A stretch of 64,000 nt of DNA from Hygrocybe punicea (lineage: Eukaryota > Basidiomycota > Agaricomycetes > Agaricales > Hygrophoraceae), in the NCBI GenBank assembly GCA_963556145.1, contig OY744462.1:8494001-8558000 (forward strand), read 5' to 3'. Within the stretch, counting starts at the first letter, position 1. Each line of letters opens with the position of its first letter. Of this stretch, positions 1 through 10,714 are shown in pieces. The notes under the pieces were generated by a model. The model worked only from the letters and a program-made list of their open reading frames with translations, did not search any database and was not told the DNA's origin. The translations under genes were made by a program, and so were the position numbers.

Positions 1-1342
1 GTTCTTACAGATGGGACGCTGAGCTGACGAATAACTGGGAAATATTTGACTATAAAGCACGAATCAAGAAAGCAGCAGCACAAAACCCAAGGGTAACGTA
101 CCGGTTCCACCACATGAGAAGATCATTGACCTCCACCTGTTCTTCGACATCTTCGAACAGGTCAAGGATAGAGTTGTAGAATCGCTCCGAGTCGGTGATA
201 GTGTCCGACCTAGAGAATACGGGCGACGAGGACAGCGCGAAACGAACCTTTAACAATATCCGTCAGCAACAAGTAACGAAGATGGTTGATACGTACCTGA
301 GTAGCAATGTATGCGATCAAAGCCGGCGTGACTTGTGTCATTCCGTGGATCCGCGCATTGCCAGACCGCGTAGCCTTGGGCTCCGCATCGACGGAGGTTG
401 GCGACGTAAATATATGCTTGTACGCCTGAGAAAATAGTTAGTGTCGCTTGAGGCAGATTGACTAGTACTTACCGATACAAGTAAAACACTCCGGAACAGG
501 CCGTTCCAAGGATCATCTGGATCATAGAGATAGTCGTGATAAAGGAAAACTGGCCACTGATCTCCAGAGACTGCCATTTCACCGCTGCGTAGCGTCGCCT
601 TCGTCCTGGAGGAAGTTAGAGTCTGCATTTAATATAGATGAGTGTACCGACTCAGCATTAAACCAGTCCAACCCTGCCGGACATAGTAGAGCTCCTGTGC
701 GTTCATGATGGAAACCACGATCGATTTTGACGTTGCGGGTCAACGGAGGGTTTAAAGATTGGCCGCGGGGCACGATCCAGTTGAGAATGGCACCTTTCAA
801 GGTCTTCGTGTCATCAGACCTCGCATTGGAAGAGCCTTTTTGTATCTATCGCGGAGTCAGTCTTGCCGAATTGCTCAGAGTCAACAAGGCACATACAAGC
901 TCAGCGATATGCACAACGTTTTCATTAGAGCCTTCCATCAAGCGGTCCTCAAGCCCTGGTACCATTTGAAGGAGCAGTTGAAAAATTCGGTGCTCTCGTC
1001 GCTCCCTGATGTCTATCAAGTCACCATTTCCCGTGTAAGATGGGGATGAAGAACTGACTCGTGCGTGAATGAATCTTCTGAAAATTCCGAGAGCTCTCCC
1101 ATGCGGAGTATGCCATTGTTGAGAAGAGAATTTATGGTGCACAGTGCGTGTACGGTGCGTCCGAAATGCCTCCCATGGTGAACAAGTGGGTCTGTAGCGC
1201 CGCTGCTGCTCGAGTTGAGTTGAATCTGGATGGGGAGGTGATGACAGTCATACCGTTTTTTCCTGGGGCCGAGTTGCAACGCTCCTGGTCGTTTTTGCCC
1301 GACGGTAGTATTTAGAGAGGAATTTTCTTCGTCCGACATCAT
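1..1342 (-). CDS. DUF6698 family protein, multi-exon, 3' end at or beyond the window edge
   Basis: The function is unknown. DUF6698 proteins form large families in Agaricomycetes. Going 5' to 3' on the minus strand, the family blocks appear in order: an N-terminal tail from the ATG at 1342, then HHGRHFGRTVHALCT (about 1150-1190), then RERREHRIFQLL (about 985-1020). Next come SNARSDDTKTLKGAI joined to LNWIVPRGQ (about 770-840), FHHERTGALLCPAGLDW (about 665-710), GDQWPVFLYHDYLYDP (about 510-570) and SERFYNSILDLFEDV (about 140-190). The pieces lie in different frames separated by short GT-AG introns, so this is one gene with about five introns. A last intron starts at WNR (about 105). If its acceptor is at 19-23, the coding tail continues past position 1. 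No break in a conserved block was seen, so the gene looks intact. The exact exon ends are my reading. Confidence 0.8.
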
Positions 1343-1947
1343 GACTATCTGGAGGACGACAGCCGTTTTTATACGTTTGGTATGAACATGCGAACCAAAT
1401 ATGGATAAGATCCATCTAAGATCTCGAGCGGTAGAGAAGCCTAATTTGGATCCATCTATAGTTTTCTGTTCCCACTATTGCTTGGAGGCCGGCAAGTGCA
1501 AAACAAACCTGAAAAGAATATCTGCCCCGAAAGTTCGAATGTAGCATGTCGGAGGCGGAGACCATTTCATTTGGAGACTCATGCATACCCAACAAAAGTG
1601 GAAGGCGTAGATATTGAATTTCAGGACTCACGAAAGATCCAGAGCAACATACAATTACCTTCGTAGTTGGTAGTGAGAATGCAACGACGTGTCAATCAAT
1701 GTTCACCTTAACTACATTTTAAACGGGAAGCCGAACTTGAAGCTGGTAGGTCACCGTGACAATTCGGACGAGACCATGTTGACGGATGCGTGGTGAGAGC
1801 CTGGCAGAGTTGGTATGTGAAGTTTGCGAACCTTTATTGCAAGTGGTCCTTCAGCTGCTTTCCCGATAATTGACCGTTGCGTGACTTCTTTCCTTTTGCG
1901 TCTTTTGTCTCCACTCATACCCTATCCCGCTTCTTCAGTCTCATAAC
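1343..1947. other. Intergenic spacer
   Basis: Short open frames here (for example 1416-1666 on both strands) overlap antisense and resemble no family I know. The last part, about 1900-1947, is pyrimidine-rich (cttcttcagtctcataac) directly before the ATG of the next gene, as in a fungal core promoter. Nothing else can be supported. Confidence 0.5.
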
Positions 1948-2345
1948 ATGCCCAAAGTTAAATCCAAGGTTTGTCCTTCAATTCTCTTAGCACATACATG
2001 GCTTAACGTTTCCCCAGTCTACCAAATGTCGGCCGGCAGCCGTCTCCATAGCCGGTCGTGCCGCCGTTAGCGAGGCTCAGTTTTCAGTGCGTGATCGGAG
2101 CGTTGGGACGCGTCAATTGACAATGTCGGCAGCCACACGACTACGTCGAAGTGTTTTACGAGGGCAAATGGCGTGGGGGCAGCTATGTGGCCCTAGCTGA
2201 ATTTGTAAGTCATTTATTTAATGGCCATTCTCGATGCTCACCTTTATAACAGGGTCAGCACCGCGTCGATATATACTTCGGCAAATGGAATAACATATCG
2301 AAAAGGATCCAAGTAGGACGAAAGGACGTGCGAGTCGGGGAGTAA
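1948..2345 (+). CDS. Small four-exon protein of about 84 residues with a possible Tudor/Agenet-like barrel
   Basis: I assembled this gene from splice signals. The exons are 1948-1968, 2018-2086, 2133-2204 and 2253-2345, all joined in phase 0 by introns of 46-49 nt with GT and AG ends. The product has a basic N-terminus (MPKVKSKSTKCRP). A compact beta-rich stretch follows, with YVEVFYEGKWRGGSYVAL and then VDIYFGKWNNISKRIQV. The repeated pattern of hydrophobic strand, Gly-Lys-Trp, and strand recalls small SH3/Tudor/Agenet-like barrels that read chromatin marks, but this is a fold guess and not an identification. The gene ends 60 bp from the stop codon of the Plavaka transposase on the other strand (tail to tail), so it may be a neighbour or a passenger of that element. 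Confidence 0.6.
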
Positions 2346-2405
2346 CCATTTAGACGGATTAGCTTGATCCCATTGCTTCAATTTTGTTTCTTAAGTATGT
2401 ACTCA

Positions 2406-5400
2406 TCAGCCATACATCTCCGCCATCGCGCAGTCCTCTTCGTCGTCTTCATTAGTGGACGAATCGTCTGAGTCGTCAAAATTGCTATTGTCTGAAATGT
2501 TGTCAAGGTGATCCTGCTCAGCAGTACTGCTGGAGCCCAATAAATGATGCTCGCTGTCGCGATCCAAATGTTCCTGATTGAGTTCTTCCAAACATTGTTC
2601 CTGTGATCGTCCCGAAGAATTGTGAGAGTGTGCATGCGGAGCATATACATGTCCCACTCCGAGACCGATGTACCGCATGAGCATATCACGATCCACAAAT
2701 CTGTGGAATAGGATTGAGAGACGCTGGTCGATATAATCGTTAGCATGCTCACTGGTTCACATAATATGCAACCCAATCTAATGAATCTCCGGCGCAGCAT
2801 GATAAACCACGGCCATCGAGATGACACTTCCCCATAGAAAATGTTGGGATTATGTGACAGCTTCTCAGAATGTCGGAGGGGTCAATGAACCCAAAGGCCT
2901 CTTCATCGGCTATGGGCGGAAACTGGACACGGTGCAGTTTGAATGTGTCCCAGCCAGCCCTGATTGACTCTATACGGCGGTACCATCGTACCCATAAAAA
3001 CTCCATTCGACGGGGTTGATAGTCAACCATCCCAGGGCCGACGTAGACGACGTTAACGTGGTAAACACCAAGAACTCTGGCGTACTTGAACGGATGAGGC
3101 TGGTTCGAGATTTGATCACTGTCACAGTTAGACAGAACCATGATGTTACAATGCGACGTGGACGCATTCACCACATCTTGCGAGCGCCGAATGTCGTATG
3201 TCGTGTAGTTGATGCGCATAATGTTGTGTTTGTACATGCGATCATGCTTGAACAAAACTGAGTCGAAGCTGCAGCCACTCTGGTCACACAGAACATCGTT
3301 ACCATCCAGGATACGAGCAAGAAGGTGCTTTTTGAGCTTGGGCAGAAACCCCTTCAGACAAACGAATTTCAATATGGGCCTTCACTTTTGGTCACCACAC
3401 TCACCTTGACTGCTGGGTCTCCAGAGTTTCTCTGGATAAAGGTGCCTATATGCTCGTAGTGGCGTTGAGAAGCACCGATATGGTGGTGTTCCTGTGGTGT
3501 CTTGGCCACCACTTCATCCGATCCCTTCTTGCTGGCCAATTTGTCCTGTAAACGGCGAAGCCGAGCCTCCCTGCGTTCAATTCTAGTTAACTGTTTGGTG
3601 AACGATTTTTTGTCCGTGCGCTTGTATCGGGCCTTTGGCGTGCGGTGCTCAAGCTCACCCTGTATGAATGCATGACGCCATGATGAATAAACCATAAGTA
3701 AGCCAACGCGCTTACAGGTTCTGTAGAGTAAGAATCGGTAGTGCCATATCGACGTATTGTGTTGGCATAATCACCCAGGGCGTGGTACTTGTATGTCTCA
3801 AGATTGAACTTCTTTTGTCGTGGTCCATTTGCATTTGAGCTTTCCACATCTGCGGAGCGGTTGTGCACGGTGTCCCTGAACTGTGCTTGGGTTTGCACTT
3901 TCTTCCTCTCGCGGCGTTTACGTGCCTCTACTTCGCGACTCAGCTCTCGCGTGTCGAAAGCCGGGCAAGTTTTGCCAACAAAGGCCCGAAACTCGGCACC
4001 AATGCGGACGGTGGTCTCATCAAGAATCTCGAGGGTATGGTCGGTGTGCATGCGGAGCTTCGCTAGGCCATGCCAATGTGCACAGACGAACAGTAAGCGT
4101 AAAATATCGCTGTTGTGTGGCTTGGGAAGTAGACCATCAAACACCGGTATTACACACTATTATTCCAGATCAGTTGGTTGTTAATGACGAGATATAGAAT
4201 GCGAACCTGCAAAATATCCTCAAAGTCTCGAGCAGCCAATTTTTTCAATTCGGACACATTGGCCGAAAATCGTCTGATGGTGTCTCTGCCGAAAGTCGAT
4301 ATCTGCCTAAAGCTATGGGCAACTCAATGTCATACGGTTTATCATCGCTGACCATCACTAACCGTCGATCCAGTTCATCAATCAGCGTCTTGTCCACAGC
4401 TTCCAGCATTCGAAGAAGGTGAATAAAAAGGGCTTTCCAGACACCCAACTCAAATTCATGCATGATGTCAACTACAAACATCACAAACAAAGCAAAGCCA
4501 AACTGCGCAAGCTTGCTAGAGAATGCATTCTGTATTCATTGTTCAGCTTCCATTTGCATTTGCATTCGACGCACACTTACAGACGTAGGCACCAATGATT
4601 GTTCCTTCAAGATTGTTTCCACTGCATCATTGTCGACGGCGTAGTTTTTTTTGTAGATGATATCTCGAGCGGTTTCAACCTTGCGCCTCCTGGCCGTATC
4701 GTCCACACGAGAAAGTGTTTGACGTTGGTTCATGTCTCGTGCCATTCCCATATTTTGTACAAGATTGAGAGGTATGAGGCAGCGGGGGCAAGGGCACCTT
4801 CCTAGATCACGAATGGTGGCGAGGATGACTCTTAAAGTAAAGAGAAGATATTCAGCTTATGACTTGGGACAGGAAAAAACAATACATACTTCTCTTTATA
4901 ATCGGCCGAGTATGTAACAATTCGCGGATAAAATCGGCGTGCGATTCCATCAGAACACTGAATCACGATGCCATGCTCATAGGCCATCAAGAATTCATCA
5001 TCCAGGATTATGTCCCATTGTGTTTGTAGCGCTTCACGCCGACAGTGTGTCATGAAAGCTTGACTGGGCCGTGTTCCATTCAGATTCTCAGTGGCAAAGT
5101 CCTTAAACGCGTCCGGAAGCTGGAAATATAATCAGAGAAGACCCAAAACATAAGGTACAAATACTGCCGACTCACCGACTGGAAATAGGCTATGTGGTTG
5201 CAGAGATGACAAGTAGGTTTACAACGGCGATACTTGGATTCATTCCCGAAGTAAAGATAACATGGCCACAGTTTTGCGTTCCCAAAGGATGTCAAGTGGG
5301 TGGCATCGGACCAGAACATCATAGCTACCATGACCCTTGGGAGATTGCACCCGGGTTCTCCTGGCATTTCTTGGAGCTCGCGATGAGCATCCAAAAAGGC

Positions 5401-6772
5401 GGGTGACGTGTAAAGTTCCCCGTGCACCCGTACTTCAGGACGTGTGTCAAAAGGTTGCCAGAATAACTCGAATGGCTCATAGTGGAAGTGCCGCATGTGT
5501 TCGGCATTTGCAAGCTTTTCGCGAATGACGGAGACGAGGGATCGGTGATAAAGATGGCCTACGAGATAATTCTGTGGGCCAGGCGTCTTCGTTCTGTGAT
5601 GGAAAGGAACAGAGATATTGATGGGCGTGCTCTTCCATCCAGCATCTTCATCCTCCCATTCTGCATCCTCCGCTTCATTTACACCATCTTCTCCATCAAA
5701 ATCATTTCTGCCTAGTTTAGTGTCAATCTTCCTCCATTGGGTGCGTCGCACATCTTCTGGACAGAACTTGGGGTCCCCAACAACGCGTAGAAGTTCGGAG
5801 AAACTCTCACGGGATTTTTGGACGCCGTTGTTCCAGTACCATGTGCCAAGACGGAATGAACTCTCGTTCGGATAAGGATAGAAAGTATCTTCACCTTGAA
5901 GCCGAGGCGATGAAGTGGTTGCGTCAGTCTGGCCTGAATCCCATGACGGAGCGTGTTCCTCGAATAGATTGTGTAAATCAACATGTTCTTCAGGGTCATG
6001 AGACGGCAGTTTGTCCGAGCGGTACTGTCTGAAAAGACCGAAGAGATTTCGAGGCGTCCGGAATATCCGAAAGATGTGCGAGGCTAGCGATTGGTTCGCA
6101 GATTCCCCTGAATGAGAAGATGGTGTCGGCGGAAGCGGAACAGGTGGCAGTGGTGGTGATGTTGATTGTAAGACATTTTCAGCTGGTGGGAGGAGCGGTA
6201 GTGGCTGTGGCAAGACATCCCGGAACCGCTTCGGCAGCCGAGTATTCCTTCGCGACCTTCGCTCTGCTAGAGACAGATGGCCATCATCCTCTGGCAGGTG
6301 CTGGATCATAAAAGATATATTAGTTATTATAAGACATCATCCAAACCAAAATAAACCCACATCGTTGGCAAGAATGGTCGTGCTCTCTCGGGACAGTTCA
6401 CCATCTACGCCTTGTCGAATCACCGACTCAATCTGAGAAATTTTAATGAGTTCGGATAAGTCATGGAAAGGTATATGGCCACTTTGAGAATAAACGCACC
6501 ACCACAACATTAACAGGAGCCTCAATGACAAGCTCAGCCGGCTCAATGTCTACCACTCTGAGTTCATCCGGGAACGACTGGCCACTTCCAGGTCCTGTCA
6601 AATCTTCAAGTCGTCGTCTTTTCCTCTTCGTCCATAATTCTTTCGCCTTGGCCAAAGCCCCACTCAATCGCCTTTTATTCTTTTGACAACTGTTCTGGTG
6701 ACTCTTCAGAGGACCGGACTCGGAGAACGACCTTCCGCACCAACAGAACAAGGCATTCTCGTTCAAGTTCAT
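2406..6772 (-). CDS. Plavaka-type transposase, element A, multi-exon
   Basis: This is a DDE-type transposase of the fungal Plavaka group (CMC-like cut-and-paste elements). Domains run 5' to 3' on the minus strand. A C2H2-like finger (FCWCGRSF then KSHQNSC, about 6690-6745) leads into the basic RLSGALAKAKELW. A Pro/Ser-rich linker follows at 5950-6300. The core has a first acidic residue in MFWSDATHLTSFG (about 5260-5310) and the block VDIMHEFELGVWKALF (about 4430-4475). The C-terminal part has LWVRWYRRIES (about 2970-3000) and DRDMLMRYIGLGVGH (about 2650-2695), then an acidic tail ending at 2406. About ten short introns are needed, and no stop or frameshift was seen inside a conserved block. 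I prefer the ATG at 6772 just before the finger; the frame also allows a start at 6922. It may be complete and potentially active. Confidence 0.82.
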
Positions 6773-6922
6773 GTATGTTGCGGGTCCAGTAGTATGATCG
6801 TGGTCTGACCGTGCAACTCGAAGATTATGCGAAAGCGACTCAGTTACGATGCTCAAAGTTGAAAAAGTACCGGTGACAGATGTAAATGAAAGATATCGGA
6901 GCCCAGCTGAGCTGGCCAACAC
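2406..6922 (-). mobile_element. Plavaka DNA transposon A (coding part; termini not found)
   Basis: The limits given are those of the transposase reading frames. I could not find convincing terminal inverted repeats or a target duplication around 1.7-2.4 kb or 6.9-7.3 kb, so the true ends are open. The element has the same gene order and motif series as element B at 15.9-20.5 kb. The two are clearly diverged copies of different families and not recent duplicates. Confidence 0.65.
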
Positions 6923-7027
6923 GGACTCGGATAAGGTATAAGCTCGTAGTGCATAAAATCTCCATGCACAACATAAACCTCAAATTCGATAGACTTGACG
7001 ACTGAATGGACACTCATCATGTTTATG

Positions 7028-7156
7028 TGTTGAGCGCTGAGCGCTTGAGCCCGAGAGCTAGCGGCCGAGAGAATGGCCTCATTGACTGCTCGAACGTTTC
7101 ACATTGAATCACGTTTAATCATCAACTGCTCGAATGTCCATATTTGGCTTTTTTTT
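7028..7156 (+). repeat. Flanking direct repeat, left copy
   Basis: The segment reads gagcgctgagcgcttgagcccgagag, then a block with ggcctcattgactgctcgaa and gtccatatttggct. A diverged copy in the same orientation lies at about 8106-8260. The pair brackets the gene at 7324-8027. It could be the terminal part of a short non-autonomous element or a duplicated promoter segment. Confidence 0.55.
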
Positions 7157-7323
7157 CTCATGACGCGGCGGACTACAGCAGGCAAAAATAATATATTCAA
7201 AGGTACATGGAGCCTGATGGAGGAGGACGGGTTGGAGGGGGATCAACAAGAATATACTACATACCCGGGTGAGAGTAGATACATGTCACAGAATTCTAAG
7301 AGGGTGAAGGCGAATAAGCTTTA

Positions 7324-8027
7324 TTATGTGAGGCAATAGCAGCGATCATGAGTGAATGATGGCTCGAACATAAAGGACGCAATCTCTCGTTGAATAGCCT
7401 GCATCTTCTTCAAGTTCTGACGCGCGAACTCCACCAGTTTCTTCTCCAAAGCCGCGCGGCGACGAAACTCTTCCTTCAACTCCTGCAATGCCAAATTATC
7501 AATAGCTTGGGCCAGATTGTAACTCCCCCGTCGTTGCTTGGCTGGTTTCAATCCTGATGGACTATTCTCCTCGTCGGAACTGTCTCCGTGATGCGTGCGA
7601 GTACGTTTCCTGAAGGTGGTGACCGACTCGAACTGTGCAAGTCTTGGTGAGAAAGGTTGGAAAAACAACGGACACAATTTTTTCGTACCACCCGATGCTC
7701 TCTCCTCTTTGCATCATTATTCGGGCTAGGATTCGATAGCACAGGAGACTGATACCTTGGGAGGTATCCGTGGCGTTCAAAGTACTCTAATTGGTTCCCT
7801 ATAAAACCGTTGGACTCGGAGAGGGTCGGAGAAATGAAAGCAACGCGATTTCGCAGTGTATCCGACTGAGGTGTCAATTTAAACGCGTCTCGAATCTCAG
7901 CCGAAGTGAGGTTGAAAGGTTTGGGTTTCAATGATGGACAAAAGCTGTCGCTCAGAGTCATACTGGAGATGCCCTGTGTGGGTTGATACTTTGGAAATGC
8001 TGGAGCTGCGTAGCTAGTATTTATCAT
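7324..8027 (-). CDS. Uncharacterised two-exon protein with a C-terminal coiled coil
   Basis: I do not recognise this family. The exons are about 7690-8027 and 7324-7632. The intron is phase 0, with the donor after ...REHRV (gtacgaaaaa) and the acceptor ...acttgcacag before FESVTTF. The product has about 215 residues. The N-terminus is Pro/Ser-rich, with a short helix predicted around SAEIRDAFKLT. The middle is basic and Ser-rich (FRKRTRTHHGDSSDEENS). The C-terminal third is a strongly charged amphipathic helix (LALQELKEEFRRRAALEKKL) suited to coiled-coil pairing. A basic, acidic-Ser, coiled-coil layout suggests a nuclear partner protein, which is inference. The gene sits between two copies of a direct repeat (7028-7156 and 8106-8260). 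Confidence 0.6.
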
Positions 8028-8105
8028 GGTTGTCAGGAGAGAGCACGATGAGAATAAGGTAAGTATACGCCACCAAGACGGTCAAACGGGTTTTTTTAGG
8101 CCAAG

Positions 8106-8260
8106 CATTGCCGAGCGCTGAGCATTAGACAAATAATCTAGGGAGCGCTGAGCGCTGAGCGTTTGACGGTTGTGGACATTTAATCGTCACGTCCACTTGA
8201 AGCACTTGAGCCCGAGAGAACGGCCTCATCTCGACTGCTCAAATGTCCATTTTGGCTGTT
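8106..8260 (+). repeat. Flanking direct repeat, right copy
   Basis: It contains gagcgctgagcgctgagcg, cttgagcccgagag, aacggcctcat, gactgctcaaatgtccat and ttggct, in the same order and orientation as the copy at 7028-7156, but with insertions. The rest of 8028-8466 holds no gene that I can support. Confidence 0.55.
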
Positions 8261-8466
8261 CACCAAATTATTTCCCTTCAGTGGTTTTCTCGACTGCTTC
8301 TGAACTCAGTGGCAAATGAATGGTACCCGCAGCTAAAAAGCTGCAATTCAGCACCTCAGATACCGGTGAGCAATTCCAATGTCCACCGTGACTACTCAAC
8401 TGTACAACCGCTATCTCAATCGCATCCAACGCCAACAGCGATTACTTTCAGCACTAATACTCCACT

Positions 8467-9406
8467 ATGATCCCACGGCAGGTGATCTTACCCTTTGGTT
8501 CTGGTATGTCCAAGTCGTATGAATCAGCGCTGATTGATGTTCATTGGGCTTGCTGCTCCAAGGCCTGTTGCCCTTACAGGAGAACGGGTTACTCCGTCAA
8601 ACCTCTCCGCCTACCGTATCAGCCATCACTTTAGAGCTCCCTGCTGTCTTTGTCCATGCTGCGGAGATGGGAATGAATTTAGTTACACCGAGTGCGCTAT
8701 ATACCTGGCCATTCATGGTCAATATTCCGGCGAATATGTGGCTGGTTGCGCCTCCAATAGTTGTGGCTATCTAAGTCAGTGAGCCCCAACAGATTTTAGC
8801 GTCTGACTTTTTCTCAACTTCTGTATAGTCTGCTTTGAACGTTTATATACACACAGAGGTCTGCTGCTGCGCAAGTATCCTGTTCGGCGTGCGTCAAATC
8901 CATGATCCTTACTTGTCAGTGCTAACTATTTAGTAAAATTAACAGCCTTTGGAGTACCGGCTCCGCCTCCAGTTTTTCACCTGTCCAGACCACCTGTTGC
9001 AGGATTTATGGCGGATTGGCGGTATAATGGTGAGTAGGAGCCTCTCTTCTTAATGTACCGTGACAATATTACGCCGATTTCAGGGTTTCCAGGTGGATAT
9101 ATGGCTATCCCGACACATGAGAGAGTGGCAGCGGCCCCTGAGTCTCCGCTAAATCAACTCCTGAGGTTAGACTCTTCGGCCAGACCTGGTCTCTCCGATG
9201 CCGAGTTCAGCAACCTCTTTGCGAAGTGCCGTTGTGGTTTAATTATGACACGCAGAGTTTTCGTCGACCATCTTTGTGCAATTGTTATGGCTCAAAAGTC
9301 ACATGTCGCAGCCATCATCGATCTCACTTCAGACAATGGCGACTGTTCTGGCAACATCTCTGGGGGACAGAATGTCATTGACTTGACTATGGAAGACGAA
9401 GTTTAG
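8467..9406 (+). CDS. Cys-rich zinc-binding-type protein with two C-terminal SUMO-interaction-like motifs (232 residues)
   Basis: Five exons join cleanly: 8467-8503, 8580-8774, 8829-8888, 8946-9029 and 9084-9406. The coding total is 699 nt, an exact multiple of three, and every intron has GT-AG ends. The N-terminal part has a dense cysteine cluster, CCLCPCCGDGNE, then YTECAIYLAIHGQYSGEYV, CASNSCGYL and FERLYTHRGLLLRKYP. I believe this block recurs in Agaricomycete hypothetical proteins, and it probably binds zinc. A second CRCGLIM pair lies near residue 185. The end carries AIIDLTSDNGD and NVIDLTMEDEV, both matching the hydrophobic-hydrophobic-D-L-T pattern followed by acidic residues typical of SUMO-interaction motifs. 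The molecular role is unknown; a SUMO-linked nuclear scaffold is inference. Confidence 0.75.
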
Positions 9407-9968
9407 CGTATTGTCTTTGAATAACATTTTTTCTGTTTGTTTACGGTAAACACAGCTACAAGTGTGAGACGAGCATCCATCATGATGGCTGCACTTTACG
9501 GTGAATCTGGCCGCAGTGAAACGATTCACATACCTCGTTTCGGGCTACACACCCCTTCTACTCAAAAGAGATGGTCAGGCCGTGGAGGCCAAGATATACC
9601 AGAAGTGCCATCAACAGCAACCTGAACCTACCAATCGACTGCAAAATGCAACACCAATTGGAACGAGGTTCCAGAACGCTCATAATCACTCAGTAAAATT
9701 TTCGGTGGACGTACGAAGAAAAAATTTGGAATACAGAGCTACATAAATAAGCAAGTAATCATCACGACACGCTACCTCATAATGGATCAACGTCTCCCAA
9801 GTATATATATCCTTCCAAAACAAACCTGAAGTTGAAGCTCGACGAAATGGAAATGAGCATCATCGTGTATGCGGTGTGAAAATTACTCACTGGCACTTGT
9901 TCTACCCTAGCAGCGGCCCGCATTCCAAGTTCAAGCCGACGTCGACGCAAGTCATCTCATCCATCTTC
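9407..9968. other. Intergenic spacer
   Basis: It lies between the plus-strand gene ending at 9406 and the minus-strand gene ending near 9969. The only open frames overlap each other antisense and show no family motif. I see nothing else in it. Confidence 0.5.
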
Positions 9969-10460
9969 TCATACCATCCACCTACATGCATCACTGTTAT
10001 TAAGGCTGACTTTCACAAGCCATATGCAATTGCAATTCTCACCGCTCCGAGGCGAGGAACGTGTAGGGAAGCTTGTATTCCGTTGGTCGGAGACTTCCTT
10101 CAGGGCAACGTTGACGATCACGCCAAGTTTTTGGTCCATTCGTTGAAGTTTATCTTTTGCTTTCAAGAACCGCAACTCGTATGTCCTTGCTACGATGAGT
10201 TGTTGGCGATAGCGTTTTTCGGCAAGGTGTAGTTCGTCTTCAATAGCCCCTCGTGCTTCATATGCATAGGCTACACCCATCCAGTCCAATTCGTCCATAG
10301 CGTGCAGAGTCAGCGGTATATTGTGCCGCCGTGATAATTCGTCCCAGCTCGGACGTGGGAATACGTCGATCGGGGAAAGGGCATAATGGGATCCCCCGGA
10401 ATGGGAGGAATTAGGAGAATGAGGCGGAGGAAAATTAGAAGACACTAGAGAACAGTTCAT
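9969..10460 (-). CDS. Uncharacterised helical protein, about 163 residues
   Basis: The first true ATG of this open frame is at 10460 (MNCSLVSSNF). The frame is open further upstream, but only from a GTG. A Pro/Ser/His-rich start is followed by SPIDVFPRPSWDELSRRHN. A long charged helix then covers about residues 60-120 (AIEDELHLAEKRYRQQ, LRFLKAKDKLQRMDQKL) and is likely a coiled coil. No intron is needed up to about residue 130. The last 30 residues are less protein-like, so a short terminal exon may replace them. It is divergent from the gene starting at 10715, with about 250 bp between the two starts, so they could share a promoter. Confidence 0.5.
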   Translation of the reverse strand: MNCSLVSSNFPPPHSPNSSHSGGSHYALSPIDVFPRPSWDELSRRHNIPLTLHAMDELDWMGVAYAYEARGAIEDELHLAEKRYRQQLIVARTYELRFLKAKDKLQRMDQKLGVIVNVALKEVSDQRNTSFPTRSSPRSGENCNCIWLVKVSLNNSDACRWMV

Positions 10461-10714
10461 GGATGCTGGGCGATCGTGGTGGGAGGAAAGCAATTGTAGT
10501 GCCTTGAAAAGGGGGGGAGTCACGTCACGTCCGTATTGGGCTCACGTCTGCTCAGGTATCAAAACTATGTGGTAACCATTGAATAGCTACCCCTGATCAG
10601 AAGTTCGCCGTTGACCATCTTGATGAGCAAGCCTTTATATATCTGGATATTTATTGTTTTACACTGGTGCGCACGTCCCCGGGCCTTCCTCCTCGGCTTC
10701 TGGCAGCTGTCATT

